Notes: a model not told the origin generated them from the letters alone. 64,000 bases of DNA from Lentzea fradiae (GCF_900100955.1 NZ_FNCC01000004.1:248001-312000), one strand, 5' to 3'. Shown: positions 54,251 through 64,000, numbered from the stretch's first letter. Program-made: numbers and translations.

Positions 54251-54263
54251 AGGTCTGGGGAGC

Positions 54264-55856
54264 ATGGACGCACCTGTCCTGCGCAGCGCAGCCGAGCCGT
54301 CGGACCGCTACGCCAAGGAGCACGCCGCGCTCGTCGACGAGCTGCGCGGCAAGCTCGCCACCGCCGCACTCGGCGGACCCGAGAAGGCGCGACAGCGTCA
54401 CGTCGACCGCGGCAAGCTGCTGCCGCGCGAGCGCGTGGACACGCTGGTCGACCCCGGTTCGCCGTTCCTCGAACTGTCGCCGCTGGCCGCCAACGGCATG
54501 TACGGCGACGACGCGCCCGCCGCGGGCATCATCACCGGCGTCGGGCGGGTGTCCGGCCGGGAGTGCGTGATCGTCGCGAACGACGCCACGGTCAAGGGCG
54601 GCACCTACTACCCCATCACGGTCAAGAAGCACCTGCGCGCGCAGGAAGTGGCGCTGCAGAACAACTTGCCGTGCATCTACCTGGTCGACAGCGGCGGCGC
54701 GTTCCTGCCCAAGCAGGACGACGTGTTCCCGGACCGCGAGCACTTCGGCCGGATCTTCTACAACCAGGCCACGATGTCGGCCAAGGGCATCCCGCAGGTC
54801 GCCGCGGTCCTGGGCTCCTGCACCGCGGGTGGCGCGTACGTGCCCGCCATGAGCGACGAGGCGGTCATCGTCCGCAACCAGGGCACGATCTTCCTGGGCG
54901 GCCCGCCGCTGGTGAAGGCCGCGACCGGGGAGGTCGTCTCGGCGGAGGACCTGGGCGGCGGCGACCTGCACTCGCGCACGTCCGGCGTCACCGACCACCT
55001 GGCGGAGAACGACGCGCACGCGTTGAAGATGGTCCGCTCGATCATCTCGACGCTCGGCCCGCGCGTGCCGCGGCCGTGGGACGTCGCGCCGGTCGAGGCG
55101 CCGGTCGTGAACCCCGATGATCTTTACGGTGTCGTGCCGACGGACTCCCGGACGCCCTACGACGTGCGCGAGGTCATCGCGCGGGTCGTCGACGGCTCGA
55201 AGTTCCAGGAGTTCAAGAAGGAGTACGGGCAGACGCTCGTCACCGGCTTCGCGCGCATCCACGGGCACCCGGTCGGGATCGTCGCGAACAACGGCATCCT
55301 GTTCGGCGAGTCCGCGGTCAAGGGCGCGCACTTCATCCAGCTGTGCGACAAGCGGTCCATCCCGCTGGTGTTCCTGCAGAACATCACCGGCTTCATGGTC
55401 GGCCGCGAGTACGAGGCGGGCGGCATCGCCAAGCACGGCGCCAAGATGGTGACGGCGGTGGCGTGCGCGCGCGTCCCGAAGTTCACGGTGATCATCGGCG
55501 GCTCGTTCGGCGCGGGCAACTACTCGATGTGCGGCCGGGCGTACTCGCCGCGGTTCCTGTGGATGTGGCCCAACGCGCGGATCTCCGTGATGGGCGGGGA
55601 ACAGGCCGCGTCGGTGCTCGCGACCGTGCGCCGCGACCAGCTCGGTGACGAGTGGTCCGCGGAGGACGAGGAGGCGTTCAAGGCGCCGATCCGCCAGCAG
55701 TACGAGGACCAGGGCAACCCGTACTACTCGACCGCGCGGCTGTGGGACGACGGCGTGATCGACCCGCGGGACACCCGCACGGTGCTCGGGCTCGCGTTGT
55801 CCACCGCGGCGAACGCCCCCATCGACGATGTTTCCTACGGCGTCTTCCGGATGTGA
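54264..55856 (+). CDS. acyl-CoA carboxylase, carboxyltransferase beta subunit (methylcrotonyl-CoA carboxylase-like)
   Basis: A 530-residue carboxyltransferase. It carries both crotonase-like halves: [20 protein letters not shown] and [20 protein letters not shown] in the first, and [20 protein letters not shown], then [16 protein letters not shown] in the second. These segments are closest to the methylcrotonyl/geranyl-CoA carboxylase beta group rather than propionyl-CoA carboxylase. It transfers carboxyl from biotin to the acyl-CoA. It is the first gene of the operon with the biotin-carrying subunit and an acyl-CoA dehydrogenase. ATG 54264 follows TCTGGGGAG. Confidence 0.92.
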   Translation: MDAPVLRSAAEPSDRYAKEHAALVDELRGKLATAALGGPEKARQRHVDRGKLLPRERVDTLVDPGSPFLELSPLAANGMYGDDAPAAGIITGVGRVSGRECVIVANDATVKGGTYYPITVKKHLRAQEVALQNNLPCIYLVDSGGAFLPKQDDVFPDREHFGRIFYNQATMSAKGIPQVAAVLGSCTAGGAYVPAMSDEAVIVRNQGTIFLGGPPLVKAATGEVVSAEDLGGGDLHSRTSGVTDHLAENDAHALKMVRSIISTLGPRVPRPWDVAPVEAPVVNPDDLYGVVPTDSRTPYDVREVIARVVDGSKFQEFKKEYGQTLVTGFARIHGHPVGIVANNGILFGESAVKGAHFIQLCDKRSIPLVFLQNITGFMVGREYEAGGIAKHGAKMVTAVACARVPKFTVIIGGSFGAGNYSMCGRAYSPRFLWMWPNARISVMGGEQAASVLATVRRDQLGDEWSAEDEEAFKAPIRQQYEDQGNPYYSTARLWDDGVIDPRDTRTVLGLALSTAANAPIDDVSYGVFRM

Positions 55857-55858
55857 TC

Positions 55859-57775
55859 ATGTTCGACAGCGTTCTGGTGGCGAACCGCGGGGAGATCGCG
55901 GTCAGGGTGATCCGCGCGCTGCGGTCGCTCGGGATTCGTTCCGTCGCCGTGTACTCCGATGCGGACGCCGACGCGTTGCACGTCCGGATGGCCGACGAGG
56001 CCGTGCGGATCGGGCCGGCGGCGGCCCGTGAGAGCTACCTGTCCGTCGAGAAGATCGTCGCGGCGGCCGTGTCGGCGGGGGCGCAGGCGATCCACCCCGG
56101 CTACGGCTTCCTGGCCGAGAACACGGCGTTCGCGGCGGCCTGCGCCGAGGCGGGGATCGTGTTCGTCGGGCCGCCCGCGTCCGCGATCGACGCGATGGGC
56201 GACAAGATCCGCGCGAAGCTGACGGTGTCGGCGGCCGGCGTTCCGGTCGTCCCCGGCCGCACCCGTGAGGGCATGTCCGACGACGAGATCGTGGACGCCG
56301 CGCTGGAGATCGGTTTTCCGGTGCTGCTCAAGCCTTCCGCCGGTGGTGGCGGCAAAGGCATGCGGCTCGTGCACGAGGAAAGCGCGCTGCGCGAGGCGAT
56401 CGAGTCGGCACGGCGTGAGGCGCGCGGGTCGTTCGGTGACGACACGCTGCTGATCGAGCGGTTCATCACGAACCCGCGGCACATCGAGATCCAGGTGCTC
56501 GCCGACGCGCACGGCAACGTGATCCACCTCGGCGAACGAGAGTGCAGCCTCCAGCGGCGGCACCAGAAGATCATCGAGGAGGCGCCGTCGCCGTTCCTCA
56601 CGCCCGAGGTGCGTGAGGCGATGGGCTCGGCCGCGGTCGACGCCGCCAAGTCGGTCGGCTACGTCGGCGCGGGCACGGTCGAGTTCATTGTGGACGGTGC
56701 TTCCGGCGACTACTTCTTCATGGAGATGAACACCCGGTTGCAGGTCGAGCACCCCGTGACCGAGATGGTCACGGGCGTCGACCTCGTCGAGTGGCAGCTC
56801 CGGGTGGCCGCCGGTGAGGTGCTGGACCTGACCGTCGAGCTGTCCGGGCACTCGGTCGAGGCCCGCGTCTACGCCGAGGACCCCGCGCGGGGCTTCCTGC
56901 CGACCGGTGGCCGGGTGCTGGCGCTGCGCGAACCGACGTCCGTGCGGGTGGATTCCGGGCTGTACGAAGGACTTGTCGTCGGATCGGACTACGACCCGAT
57001 GCTGGCCAAGGTGATCGCTCACGGCCGCACCCGCGAGGAGGCGTTGCGGCGCCTCGACCACGCGCTCGGCCAGATGGTGCTGCTCGGCGTCACGACGAAC
57101 ATCCCGTTCCTGCGCGCGTTGCTGCGCGATGAGGACGTGCGTTCCGGCGCGCTCGACACCGGTCTGGTCGAACGGAAGCTCGACTCGCTCACGTCGGCCG
57201 AGGTGCCGGACGACGTGTACGTGGCGGCCGGGCTCGAGCGGTCGCTGGAACCGCGCGGCGACGACCCCTGGGACAGGCTGGACGGCTGGCGGGTCGGCGA
57301 GCACGCGTGGACAACGTGGCGGATCAACGACGTCGACGTGCGCGTGCGCGGCGACGAAGTCGTTGTGGGAGGCGGCGAACCGGTGCGGGCGCGGGCCCGC
57401 CGGGAAGGGTCCGACCTGCTCGTCGGCTCACGCCGGTACGCGACCGCGCGCGACGGCGACGTGCTGTGGCTGGGCCACGACGGGGCCTCGTGGGCGTTGG
57501 TCGAGGCGGAGTTCCTGGTGGGCGCCGCCGGCGGTGGTGCCGCCGCCTCCGGTGGCCCGGTCAAGTCGCCGATGCCCGGCACCGTGCTGGTGGTCCGCGC
57601 CCGGCAGGGCGAGGAGGTGACCGCCGGTCAAGCGTTGTTCGTGGTCGAGGCCATGAAGATGGAGCACACCGTGACCGCACCGGTCGACGGCGTGCTCGCC
57701 GAAGTGAACGTTCAGGCAGGCCAGCAGGTCGCACTCGACCAGGTGCTGGCTCTCGTCGTCTCTCACGAGGAGTGA
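55859..57775 (+). CDS. acyl-CoA carboxylase, biotin carboxylase/BCCP alpha subunit
   Basis: A 638-residue protein. The biotin carboxylase occupies residues 1-445: [23 protein letters not shown]-grasp loop [34 protein letters not shown] and [16 protein letters not shown] linker of about 100 residues precedes the C-terminal biotinyl domain with EAMKMEH (biotinylated Lys). ATG 55859 is 2 bp from the beta-subunit stop; GTG 55853 is an alternative. It carboxylates its own biotin and serves the beta subunit just upstream. The set is probably for leucine/isovalerate breakdown. Confidence 0.95.
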   Translation: MFDSVLVANRGEIAVRVIRALRSLGIRSVAVYSDADADALHVRMADEAVRIGPAAARESYLSVEKIVAAAVSAGAQAIHPGYGFLAENTAFAAACAEAGIVFVGPPASAIDAMGDKIRAKLTVSAAGVPVVPGRTREGMSDDEIVDAALEIGFPVLLKPSAGGGGKGMRLVHEESALREAIESARREARGSFGDDTLLIERFITNPRHIEIQVLADAHGNVIHLGERECSLQRRHQKIIEEAPSPFLTPEVREAMGSAAVDAAKSVGYVGAGTVEFIVDGASGDYFFMEMNTRLQVEHPVTEMVTGVDLVEWQLRVAAGEVLDLTVELSGHSVEARVYAEDPARGFLPTGGRVLALREPTSVRVDSGLYEGLVVGSDYDPMLAKVIAHGRTREEALRRLDHALGQMVLLGVTTNIPFLRALLRDEDVRSGALDTGLVERKLDSLTSAEVPDDVYVAAGLERSLEPRGDDPWDRLDGWRVGEHAWTTWRINDVDVRVRGDEVVVGGGEPVRARARREGSDLLVGSRRYATARDGDVLWLGHDGASWALVEAEFLVGAAGGGAAASGGPVKSPMPGTVLVVRARQGEEVTAGQALFVVEAMKMEHTVTAPVDGVLAEVNVQAGQQVALDQVLALVVSHEE

Positions 57776-57780
57776 CACCG

Positions 57781-58932
57781 ATGTTGGACTTCAGGCTCCC
57801 GAGCGAGTACGAGGACCTGCGCAAGACCGTCGAGGAGTTCGCCCGCGACGAGGTCGCCCCGGTCATCGGCGACTACTACGAGCGCGGCGAGTTCCCGTAC
57901 CCGATCGTCGCGAAGATGGGGCAGATGGGCCTGCTCGGCCTGCCGTTCCCCGAGGAGCACGGCGGCATGGGCGGCGACTACTTCGCCCTGTGCCTCACGC
58001 TGGAGGAGCTCGCGCGCGTCGACTCGTCGGTCTCGATCACCGTCGAGGCCGCCACCTCGCTGGGTGCCATGCCGATCTACCGCTACGGCACCGACGAGCA
58101 GAAGGCGAAGTGGCTGCCGGAGCTGACGTCCGGGCGGATGCTCGGCGCGTTCGGCCTGACCGAACCGGGTTCGGGCTCCGACGCGGGCGCCCTCGCGACC
58201 ACCGCGCGCCTCGACGGTGACGAGTGGGTCATCAACGGCACCAAGGCGTTCATCACGAACTCCGGCACGGACATCACCGGTCTGGTGACGGTCGCCGCCG
58301 TGACGGGCACGCTCCCGGACGGCCGCAAGGAGATCTCGTCGATCATCGTCCCGTCCGGCACGCCGGGCTTCACGGTGTCGAAGAAGTACTCCAAGGTCGG
58401 CTGGTGCGCGTCGGACACGCGCGAACTGTCCTTCCAGGACTGCCGCGTGCCCGCCGAGAACCTGCTGGGCACCCGCGGCCGCGGCTTCGCGCAGTTCCTG
58501 CGCACGCTGGACGAGGGCCGCGTCGCCATCGCCGCGCTGTCGGTCGGCCTGGCCCAGGGCTGTGTCGACGAGTCGGTCCGCTACGCGCACGAGCGCGAGA
58601 CGTTCGGCGCGAAGATCGGGACGTACCAGGCGATCCAGTTCAAGATCGCCGAGATGGAAGCCCGCGTCCACACCGCCAGGCTCGCCTACTACGAGGCGGC
58701 GTCGCGGATGCTGCGCGGCGAGCCGTTCAAGAAGCAGGCGGCCATCGCGAAGCTCGTGTCGTCCGAGGCGGCGATGGACAACGCTCGCGACGCCACGCAG
58801 ATCTTCGGCGGCTACGGCTTCATGAACGAGTACCCGGTCGGCCGCTTCTACCGCGACGCCAAGATCCTGGAGATCGGCGAGGGCACGTCCGAGGTGCAGA
58901 AGATGCTGATCGCGCGAGAGCTGGGCTTCTAG
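57781..58932 (+). CDS. acyl-CoA dehydrogenase
   Basis: A 383-residue flavoprotein of the acyl-CoA dehydrogenase family. FAD-binding signatures are FGLTEPGSGSDAGALATTA and QIFGGYGFMNEYPVGRFYRD; the end YRDAKILEIGEGTSEVQKML is typical. The catalytic base should be the Glu in that last segment (EIGEGTSE), the position used in short/branched-chain enzymes. ATG 57781 follows GAGGAG, 5 bp after the carboxylase stop. Together with the carboxylase pair it fits isovaleryl- or other branched-chain acyl-CoA oxidation. Confidence 0.94.
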   Translation: MLDFRLPSEYEDLRKTVEEFARDEVAPVIGDYYERGEFPYPIVAKMGQMGLLGLPFPEEHGGMGGDYFALCLTLEELARVDSSVSITVEAATSLGAMPIYRYGTDEQKAKWLPELTSGRMLGAFGLTEPGSGSDAGALATTARLDGDEWVINGTKAFITNSGTDITGLVTVAAVTGTLPDGRKEISSIIVPSGTPGFTVSKKYSKVGWCASDTRELSFQDCRVPAENLLGTRGRGFAQFLRTLDEGRVAIAALSVGLAQGCVDESVRYAHERETFGAKIGTYQAIQFKIAEMEARVHTARLAYYEAASRMLRGEPFKKQAAIAKLVSSEAAMDNARDATQIFGGYGFMNEYPVGRFYRDAKILEIGEGTSEVQKMLIARELGF

Positions 58933-59810
58933 CCCAGGATCGCGCCCGCGATGGCCGCGGTGAGCACGAACGCGCCGAGGAGCCCCAGGAACACGAGGTA
59001 GGCGACGAACCCGGCGGAGAGCCCGGGTCGCGTCCACGGGACGCCGTGGTGGGCGAACACCGGACGGAGGGTGAAGACCGTCATCTTCCGGTAGACGTTC
59101 ACCACGCCCCGGCGCGTGACGGGACCGGACAGCGGCAGGAACTCCGGTTTCCAGTCCGGTGAGAACCGGAAGAACCCGCCGCGCCGGGGCCGCTTCGCCG
59201 GCAGCTCGTAGCCGCAGCGCGCCATCGACTCCGCCGCCTCGCGGTACTCGCGGGCGGAGAGCCCGCGCACCTCGACGAGCAGCCGGTCGGCGGGGACGAT
59301 CTCACGCGCCCTGGTCAGCTCCCACAGCACGCCGGGGTTGGCGGCCGGGCGGATGACCACGAGCTTGGCCGTCAGCATCATCTCCTGGACGACCTGCTTC
59401 CAGGCGTCGTCGCCCGTGTAGACGGTCTTCCCGCCGGGACGCGGAAGTCCTTCCTCCGGACGTCCGATCACGTGCAGCCGGCCGAACGGGCTCAGCGCCC
59501 GCGCCAGGCATTCCACGTCGGTGCTCATGGTCGCGAGCCCTACCCAGAAGATGCTGCGGAACGTCCTCCCGAGCGCTGTCGGGTCGGTGCTGAACGCCCG
59601 CAGGTAGAGGACGGAGTCCCCGCCGTCGTACGGCTGCCGGGACAGCGCGCGGGCCGCGTGCTGACCGCCGCGGAAGTACAGGAAGCCGCCCAGCAGGATC
59701 AACGGCAGGGGGATGAAGTCCAGGACTGACAACGGTTCCAGGCTGAACCTGGACACCAGTCCGCCGATCACACCTGTCACCAGCAGCAACACGCCGAAAC
59801 CGCGCACCAT
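58929..59810 (-). CDS. membrane protein with TIR-like cytoplasmic domain (unrecognised family)
   Basis: A 293-residue protein. Two N-terminal membrane helices (about 5-20, 31-47), a cytoplasmic domain of about 200 residues, and one C-terminal helix (about 268-291). The domain has a beta-strand start SVLYLRAFSTD, then CLARALSPFGRLHVIGRPEE, KQVVQEMMLTAKLVVIRPAA and GVLWELTRAREIVPADRLL. The order strand, helix, strand and the WEL glutamate resemble TIR-like folds, but that is inference from pattern. ATG 59810 follows GAGGAG. It is divergent from the receptor-like gene at 59953 (142 bp apart) and overlaps acd by 4 bp. Confidence 0.7.
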   Translation of the reverse strand: MVRGFGVLLLVTGVIGGLVSRFSLEPLSVLDFIPLPLILLGGFLYFRGGQHAARALSRQPYDGGDSVLYLRAFSTDPTALGRTFRSIFWVGLATMSTDVECLARALSPFGRLHVIGRPEEGLPRPGGKTVYTGDDAWKQVVQEMMLTAKLVVIRPAANPGVLWELTRAREIVPADRLLVEVRGLSAREYREAAESMARCGYELPAKRPRRGGFFRFSPDWKPEFLPLSGPVTRRGVVNVYRKMTVFTLRPVFAHHGVPWTRPGLSAGFVAYLVFLGLLGAFVLTAAIAGAILG

Positions 59811-59952
59811 GTCTCCTCGTCGAAGTCGGCGGGGTATCGGAGGGCGCGCGGAGCCCGTTACGCCATTCCACCTAACCGAGCCGGAAACGGCCGGTTCCCC
59901 TCACCGCACACGGCTAGCGTCGGCTTCCCGCCGCACGACTGTGAGGGTGCAG

Positions 59953-62730
59953 ATGACAGGTAGCCGGACGGAACCGGTCTTCCCGGGCGTGCGCGTCCTC
60001 CTCGAGGTCATCCAGGGTCTTTGCCACCGGCCGGGGTTCTTCTACCGGAGCAAGACCGAGGAGGTCGTGGGCGACCAGCCGCTCCCGTTGATCTACCTGG
60101 AGAGCGAGGCCAGCCCGACGCCGTTCCTGCGGGCCTTGGAGCACAAGCTCGACGAGGGCCGTCCGGGAATCCCGCACGCCTACGTCGACGTGTCCTCGGT
60201 GCGCGCGGAGGTGGCCAAGCGCTGGCCGCCCGAAGCACGGGAGACGCCGCCGCTGTTGCCGTTGCTGGACGTGCTCAGCCACCGGCTGGCGGAGGTCCAC
60301 GTCGGCAGCGAGCGGCTCACCCGGTTCGACCACTACCGGCTCGTCGACTGGCTCACCAGCAAACGCCTGCCGCGCAAGCCGGGCAGGGACGACCGGGCGA
60401 GCGTCGTCGAGCTGCTGCGGCAGTGGACCGGCCGCACCACCGGCAGCGGCGAGGAGCTGAACAGGGCCGTCGACGCGTTCATCCCCAACCTCGTGACGCG
60501 GCTGGGGCTCGGGCTCGTCGCGTGGGTCGGCAGCAAGGCGGGGTTCCGCTGGCTCGGCAGGAGGGTGCCGGGGCTCGCGCGCGAGTCGAAGTGGTTCATG
60601 CGCGGCCAGAACTTCGCGCTGCCCCACCACTCCATCGAGTTCCTCGGGTTCGCCGAACGGCTCACGCTCGGCCGGCGGGAGTCGGAGAACGAGGAGCAGG
60701 TCAAGCTGCTGCTCGTGCACGCGTTCCTGGAGGACCTGCGGATCGCGTACCGGCGGCGCAGGAGGTTCCTGCCGCGCAGGGCCGGGTGGCGGCGCACGGC
60801 CTACATCCCCGTGCTGCTCGACGGCGTCACGAAGGACAACGGCGGCTGGGAGCTGCTGGAGCTGATCAACGACGTCCGCAACGAGACCGGCGAGCTGGAC
60901 CCGTTGCTCGTCATCGCGGCCAGCTCGGTGCAACCGGCGCTGTCGCAACGGCTCGGGACCACGCCGGTGGCGCCGGACGAGACCGCAGAGGCGCTGGCGA
61001 CCTGGCGGGAGGAGCTGCCGCGCAAACGGCAGATGCTCGCACCGGACGCCCGCTACCTGATGGTCGGGCTGCCGTTCCCCAGCGAGGGCAAGAAGAGGTG
61101 GAAGGGCGCGCCGGAGTTCCGCGCGGCGCCGGTGCGGTGGCTCGCGCGGCCGCGGCGCCTGGAGGCGATCGTCGCCGCGGTGGTCGTGGTGTTGCTGCTG
61201 CCCGCGTTCGTCACCGTGCAGAACCACATCGAGGCGAGCTGCTCGATCATCGGCTCCGCCACGTCGGCGGGGGTGGCGACCAGGCTGATGGACGTCGACG
61301 GCAACACCGAGTGCGTCGGCTACAGCGACAACAGCAGCCAGGTGTTCGGCTCGAACGAACGGCTGCGGTGGACGCAGCAGGCGGTCTTCGCGCAGAACGA
61401 GGAGGCGAAGCGCCTGCACGAGGCCGACCCGGGCCGCCCGTACGTCTCGCTGGTCTACTTCTCCAGCCTCACCCACAAGGACACCAACCCCGACGCCGAC
61501 CACTCCAGGGCCGAGGAGCTGGAGGGCATGCTGCTCAAGCAACGGCAGCAGAACGACAGGTCGCGCTCGGAACCGTTGCTGCGCGTCGTGGTCGCGAACG
61601 GCGGCGCGATGATGAAGCGCGCGCCGGAGGTCCTGCGTGACATGCTGACCCCGCTGCTGGACGAGGACCGGAGCATCATCGGCGTGGTCGGGCTCGACCG
61701 CAGCGTCCAGGAGACCAAGGACGTCATCACCGAGCTGGGCGCGCTCGGCGTGCCGACCATCGGCACCACGCTCACCGAGGCGTCGCTGCCGACCAGGTCG
61801 TCGATGTACTTCCAGCTGATCCCCGGCAACGTCCGGCAGGCCGACCTCGTCCGCCGGTACGCGCAGCACGTCGGCGTCACCAAGGTGACGATCCACCACC
61901 CGCCGCTCGGCAAGGGGGACGTCTACCTCGACGACCTGGTCTCCGTGCTGGGCACCGAGCTCGCCGGGACGGGAGTGCGCTTCCAGGCCGTCCCGTGGTC
62001 GAGGAGCCCGCAGGAGGTGCCGTCGCAGTGCGTCGAGGACCACTCCCGCGAGATGGTGTTCTTCGCGGGCCGTGAGGAGTACTTCGGCGAGTTCCTGCGC
62101 GCCGTCGGCAGGGACTGCTACGACAAGAACCGCCTGCCGCGCATCGTCGCCGACGACGCGATCATGCGGTTCATCGCGCAGAAGGCCAGCCGCGTGCACG
62201 ACTCGCTGGCGGGCATGCGCGTGTCGTACGTGAGCATGGCCGGTCTCGTCGTGCTCGCCGGAAAGCCTTGCGTGGAGGGAAAACCGGACCCGAAAGCCCG
62301 TGGCGGGCTGCCGCTGGACGCGTTCTGCGCCGGGTACAGCAGGCTGAACCAGGAGATCCAGGCGTCCTCGCTGCCTGCGGAGGACAAGCCGGCCAAACCG
62401 TGGCCCGGCGAGCACATCGGCGTCGCCTACGACGCGGCGGGACTGTTCCTCGACGCGGTCCGCAACGCGCAGGCGCGGCTCACCGGACTGCCGGTGCACA
62501 CCCCGCACCGCGGTGCCATCGGCGGCGAGCTGCGCGAGCTGGAGTTCTTCGGTGCCACCGGACGCACCGACTTCAGCGCGTCGCGGATCGGCGAGCAGCG
62601 CAACTTCACGATCCTGGAGCTGACGGACATCCACGACTTCGGCCAGCAGCCGGCGTGCGTCTTCCTGACCGGCGACCTGTACGGCCCGGACTCGCCCCGC
62701 GGACCGAACGGCTGCCCGACCGGCCAGTGA
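59953..62730 (+). CDS. receptor-like protein: degenerate P-loop-type N-terminal part, one TM, periplasmic binding domain
   Basis: A 925-residue protein. The cytoplasmic part (1-400) begins like an NTPase with a strand where Walker A is expected, but the loop is LESEASPTPFLRALE with no GKS/T, followed by IPHAYVDVSS. One membrane helix lies at about 402-422 (AIVAAVVVVLLLPAFVTV). The outer part (about 440-925) resembles a type I periplasmic binding protein of the branched-chain amino-acid sensor kind (IIGVVGLDRSVQETKDVITE, GVPTIGTTLTEASLP, GVAYDAAGLFLDAV). ATG 59953 follows GAGGGTGCAG. No kinase domain is seen. It may sense an extracellular ligand together with the divergent membrane protein. 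Confidence 0.75.
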   Translation: MTGSRTEPVFPGVRVLLEVIQGLCHRPGFFYRSKTEEVVGDQPLPLIYLESEASPTPFLRALEHKLDEGRPGIPHAYVDVSSVRAEVAKRWPPEARETPPLLPLLDVLSHRLAEVHVGSERLTRFDHYRLVDWLTSKRLPRKPGRDDRASVVELLRQWTGRTTGSGEELNRAVDAFIPNLVTRLGLGLVAWVGSKAGFRWLGRRVPGLARESKWFMRGQNFALPHHSIEFLGFAERLTLGRRESENEEQVKLLLVHAFLEDLRIAYRRRRRFLPRRAGWRRTAYIPVLLDGVTKDNGGWELLELINDVRNETGELDPLLVIAASSVQPALSQRLGTTPVAPDETAEALATWREELPRKRQMLAPDARYLMVGLPFPSEGKKRWKGAPEFRAAPVRWLARPRRLEAIVAAVVVVLLLPAFVTVQNHIEASCSIIGSATSAGVATRLMDVDGNTECVGYSDNSSQVFGSNERLRWTQQAVFAQNEEAKRLHEADPGRPYVSLVYFSSLTHKDTNPDADHSRAEELEGMLLKQRQQNDRSRSEPLLRVVVANGGAMMKRAPEVLRDMLTPLLDEDRSIIGVVGLDRSVQETKDVITELGALGVPTIGTTLTEASLPTRSSMYFQLIPGNVRQADLVRRYAQHVGVTKVTIHHPPLGKGDVYLDDLVSVLGTELAGTGVRFQAVPWSRSPQEVPSQCVEDHSREMVFFAGREEYFGEFLRAVGRDCYDKNRLPRIVADDAIMRFIAQKASRVHDSLAGMRVSYVSMAGLVVLAGKPCVEGKPDPKARGGLPLDAFCAGYSRLNQEIQASSLPAEDKPAKPWPGEHIGVAYDAAGLFLDAVRNAQARLTGLPVHTPHRGAIGGELRELEFFGATGRTDFSASRIGEQRNFTILELTDIHDFGQQPACVFLTGDLYGPDSPRGPNGCPTGQ

Positions 62731-62846
62731 CGCGGCCGGAACTCCGGGACGGCTACGCGCCGCCGAAGGTCCTGCCCGCCTTCGCCCGTCACACCCGTGT
62801 GTCATCCGTCCAGCGGTCCCCGCCTCCTCCGCGTGACGTGGCTTTA

Positions 62847-62900
62847 GTACGCGGGGGCCCCGCGTACGCCCTGACAGGACGAAAGGGCCCCGCGTGCGGG
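62847..62900. repeat. dispersed palindromic element, copy 2
   Basis: A perfect 21-bp palindrome (GTACGCGGGG-G-CCCCGCGTAC, 62847-62867) is followed 17 bp later by GGGCCCCGCGTGCGGG (62885-62900). The same two-part order occurs at 11183-11238. It sits in the 253-bp gap between the receptor-like gene and the acyl-CoA dehydrogenase gene; the rest of that gap shows no gene. Confidence 0.65.
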
Positions 62901-62983
62901 AGGGGAAACGCGAAGGAGAGTCGCGAGTGGGAGGGGGCGTTACGGACAGTAATTGTGGGGGCGTGTGTGGAGCTACGGTGTGG

Positions 62984-64000
62984 CTAGACCTTTGGGATGG
63001 CGCGGTCGATGATCGCGGCGAAGTCCGTGGTCCTGGGCAGGGTGCCGAACGCGACGCCCCAGTCGCCGCCGAGCCGGGAGGAGAGGAAGGCGTCCGCGAC
63101 GGCGGGGTGCCCGTGCTTCACGAGCAGGGCGCCCTGCAGGACCAGCGCCATCCGCTCGACGACCCGGCGCGCCTGCGTCTCGTCCACATCGGACAGTGAC
63201 GCGGTGAGCGCGTTCACGGCTCGGTCGACGCGCGGGTCGGCCCCGGAGACGGTCTCCAGGAACTCCTGCACGGACGCGGGTTCCTTCTTCATCGCGCGCA
63301 GGACGTCGAGCGCGGCGACGTTGCCGGAGCCCTCCCAGATCGACATCAGCGGCGACTCGCGGAACAGCCGCGGCATGCCGCTGTCCTCGATGTACCCGTT
63401 GCCGCCCAGGCACTCCATCGCCTCGGCGGCGTGCACCGGCCCGCGCTTGCAGACCCAGTACTTGGTGACGGCGAGCGCGAGCCGCTGCTTGTGCTGTGCC
63501 AGCCACATCGCGGTGGTCGTGGCCGCCTCGGACTCGACGGCGAGGTCCGCCAGGACGTTGCGCATCGCGGGCTGGTCGACGAGGTAGCTGCCGAACGCCT
63601 TGCGGTGCGCGGCGTGGTGGGCGGCCTGCCGCAGCCCGGCGCGCATGCCCGCCGCCGTGCCGAGCACGCAGTCGAGGCGGGTCGCGTTGACCATCTCGAT
63701 GATCGTCCGCACGCCGCGGCCCTCGTCGCCGACCCTGAGGGCGAACGCCTCGTCGTACTCGATCTCGGCGGAGGCGTTGGACTTGTTGCCCAGCTTGTCC
63801 TTGAGCCGCTGCAGGAAGAACCGGTTGCGCGTGCCGTCCGGCAGCACCCGCGGCACGAGGAAGCACGTCAGTCCGCCGGGGGCCTGCGCGAGCGTCAGGA
63901 AGACGTCGGACATCGGGGCGGAGGTGAACCACTTGTGCCCGGTCAGCACGTACCCGTCGGAGACGGGCTTCGCCACCGTCGTGTTCGTCCGGACGTCCGA
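62984..64000 (-). CDS. AidB-type acyl-CoA dehydrogenase, 5' end outside the window
   Basis: The visible 338 residues are the C-terminal two thirds of an acyl-CoA dehydrogenase of the AidB branch. The stretch KWFTSAPMSDVFLTLAQAPG, then LTCFLVPRVLPDG is characteristic, as are KLGNKSNASAEIEYDEAFAL and ECLGGNGYIEDSGMPRLFRE and MSIWEGSGNV. AidB proteins bind FAD and DNA and are linked to alkylation stress in E. coli; in actinomycetes the role is less clear. The reading frame stays open to the window edge, so start and promoter are not seen. Confidence 0.92.
   Translation of the reverse strand, partial: SDVRTNTTVAKPVSDGYVLTGHKWFTSAPMSDVFLTLAQAPGGLTCFLVPRVLPDGTRNRFFLQRLKDKLGNKSNASAEIEYDEAFALRVGDEGRGVRTIIEMVNATRLDCVLGTAAGMRAGLRQAAHHAAHRKAFGSYLVDQPAMRNVLADLAVESEAATTTAMWLAQHKQRLALAVTKYWVCKRGPVHAAEAMECLGGNGYIEDSGMPRLFRESPLMSIWEGSGNVAALDVLRAMKKEPASVQEFLETVSGADPRVDRAVNALTASLSDVDETQARRVVERMALVLQGALLVKHGHPAVADAFLSSRLGGDWGVAFGTLPRTTDFAAIIDRAIPKV

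Noticed and set aside
59914-62805. A minus-strand open frame of more than 900 codons opposite the receptor-like gene
   Set aside because: Composition is typical of an antisense frame in GC-rich DNA; the plus-strand product has a membrane helix and a ligand-binding domain.

Overview
The window is a chromosomal segment from a high-GC Gram-positive bacterium, most likely an actinomycete of the Pseudonocardiaceae type (Lentzea/Saccharothrix/Actinosynnema-like). This placement is inferred from gene content: a fused E1/E2-type 2-oxoglutarate enzyme (Kgd), a subtilisin-inhibitor-family protein, an actinobacterial sulfur leader peptide, secreted GDSL hydrolases, a CSG-type HutH, and many apparently leaderless genes (TANNNT, 6-8 nt, then ATG/GTG). 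No phage, IS element or CRISPR array was seen. It reads as ordinary core and accessory chromosome.

Layout. 1-1.1 kb: end of an ECF sigma factor and its membrane partner. 1.1-8 kb: a five-gene histidine-utilisation operon (hutH, hutU, M20 amidohydrolase, hutF, hutI) that should take histidine to glutamate, with the M20 enzyme probably filling the HutG step. 8-11 kb: two paralogous HTH regulators and an aldo/keto reductase. 11-16 kb: kgd with a small companion gene, then an ATP-grasp protein. 16-23 kb: a fused ABC exporter, a two-gene ABC transporter and two small conserved genes. 23-26.6 kb: an MFS drug-type exporter with a TetR regulator, and alanine dehydrogenase. 26.7-28.8 kb: promoter, glycine riboswitch, gcvH and sdaA, a glycine/serine-consuming operon.

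28.8-31.3 kb is the most unusual part. A bacterial Ro60 orthologue (rsr, TROVE plus vWA) is preceded on the same strand by about 480 bp without a protein gene. Reading the minus strand, this holds three tandem Y-RNA-like units. Each has the same ~23-nt Ro-stem motif; two carry a circularly permuted tRNA-like module (T-arm, short acceptor hairpin, D-arm) and the middle one is a minimal Y RNA without it.

31.3-39 kb: DedA and UbiB-family membrane proteins, a secreted protease inhibitor, a GDSL hydrolase, an NAD-kinase-like/SPFH operon divergent from a NUDIX-HTH (NrtR-like) regulator across a palindrome, and a Gfo/Idh/MocA oxidoreductase. 39-43.9 kb: cysteine-containing leader peptide, metY and metX, then a double-MerR regulator divergent from an erythromycin-esterase-family gene. 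44-49.4 kb: a NarL-type two-component system, an alpha/beta hydrolase, and two convergent membrane acyltransferase genes overlapping by 209 bp, one fused to a phospholipase A2 domain. 49.5-53 kb: a membrane-anchored HTH protein, a secreted zincin-like protein and a small secreted protein. 52.5-59 kb: TetR, a GDSL hydrolase and an acyl-CoA carboxylase/acyl-CoA dehydrogenase operon (probably branched-chain acyl-CoA catabolism) behind a strong palindromic operator. 59-64 kb: a divergent pair of unrecognised membrane proteins (one TIR-like, one a periplasmic-binding-type receptor with a degenerate P-loop-like N-terminus) and an incomplete AidB-type acyl-CoA dehydrogenase.
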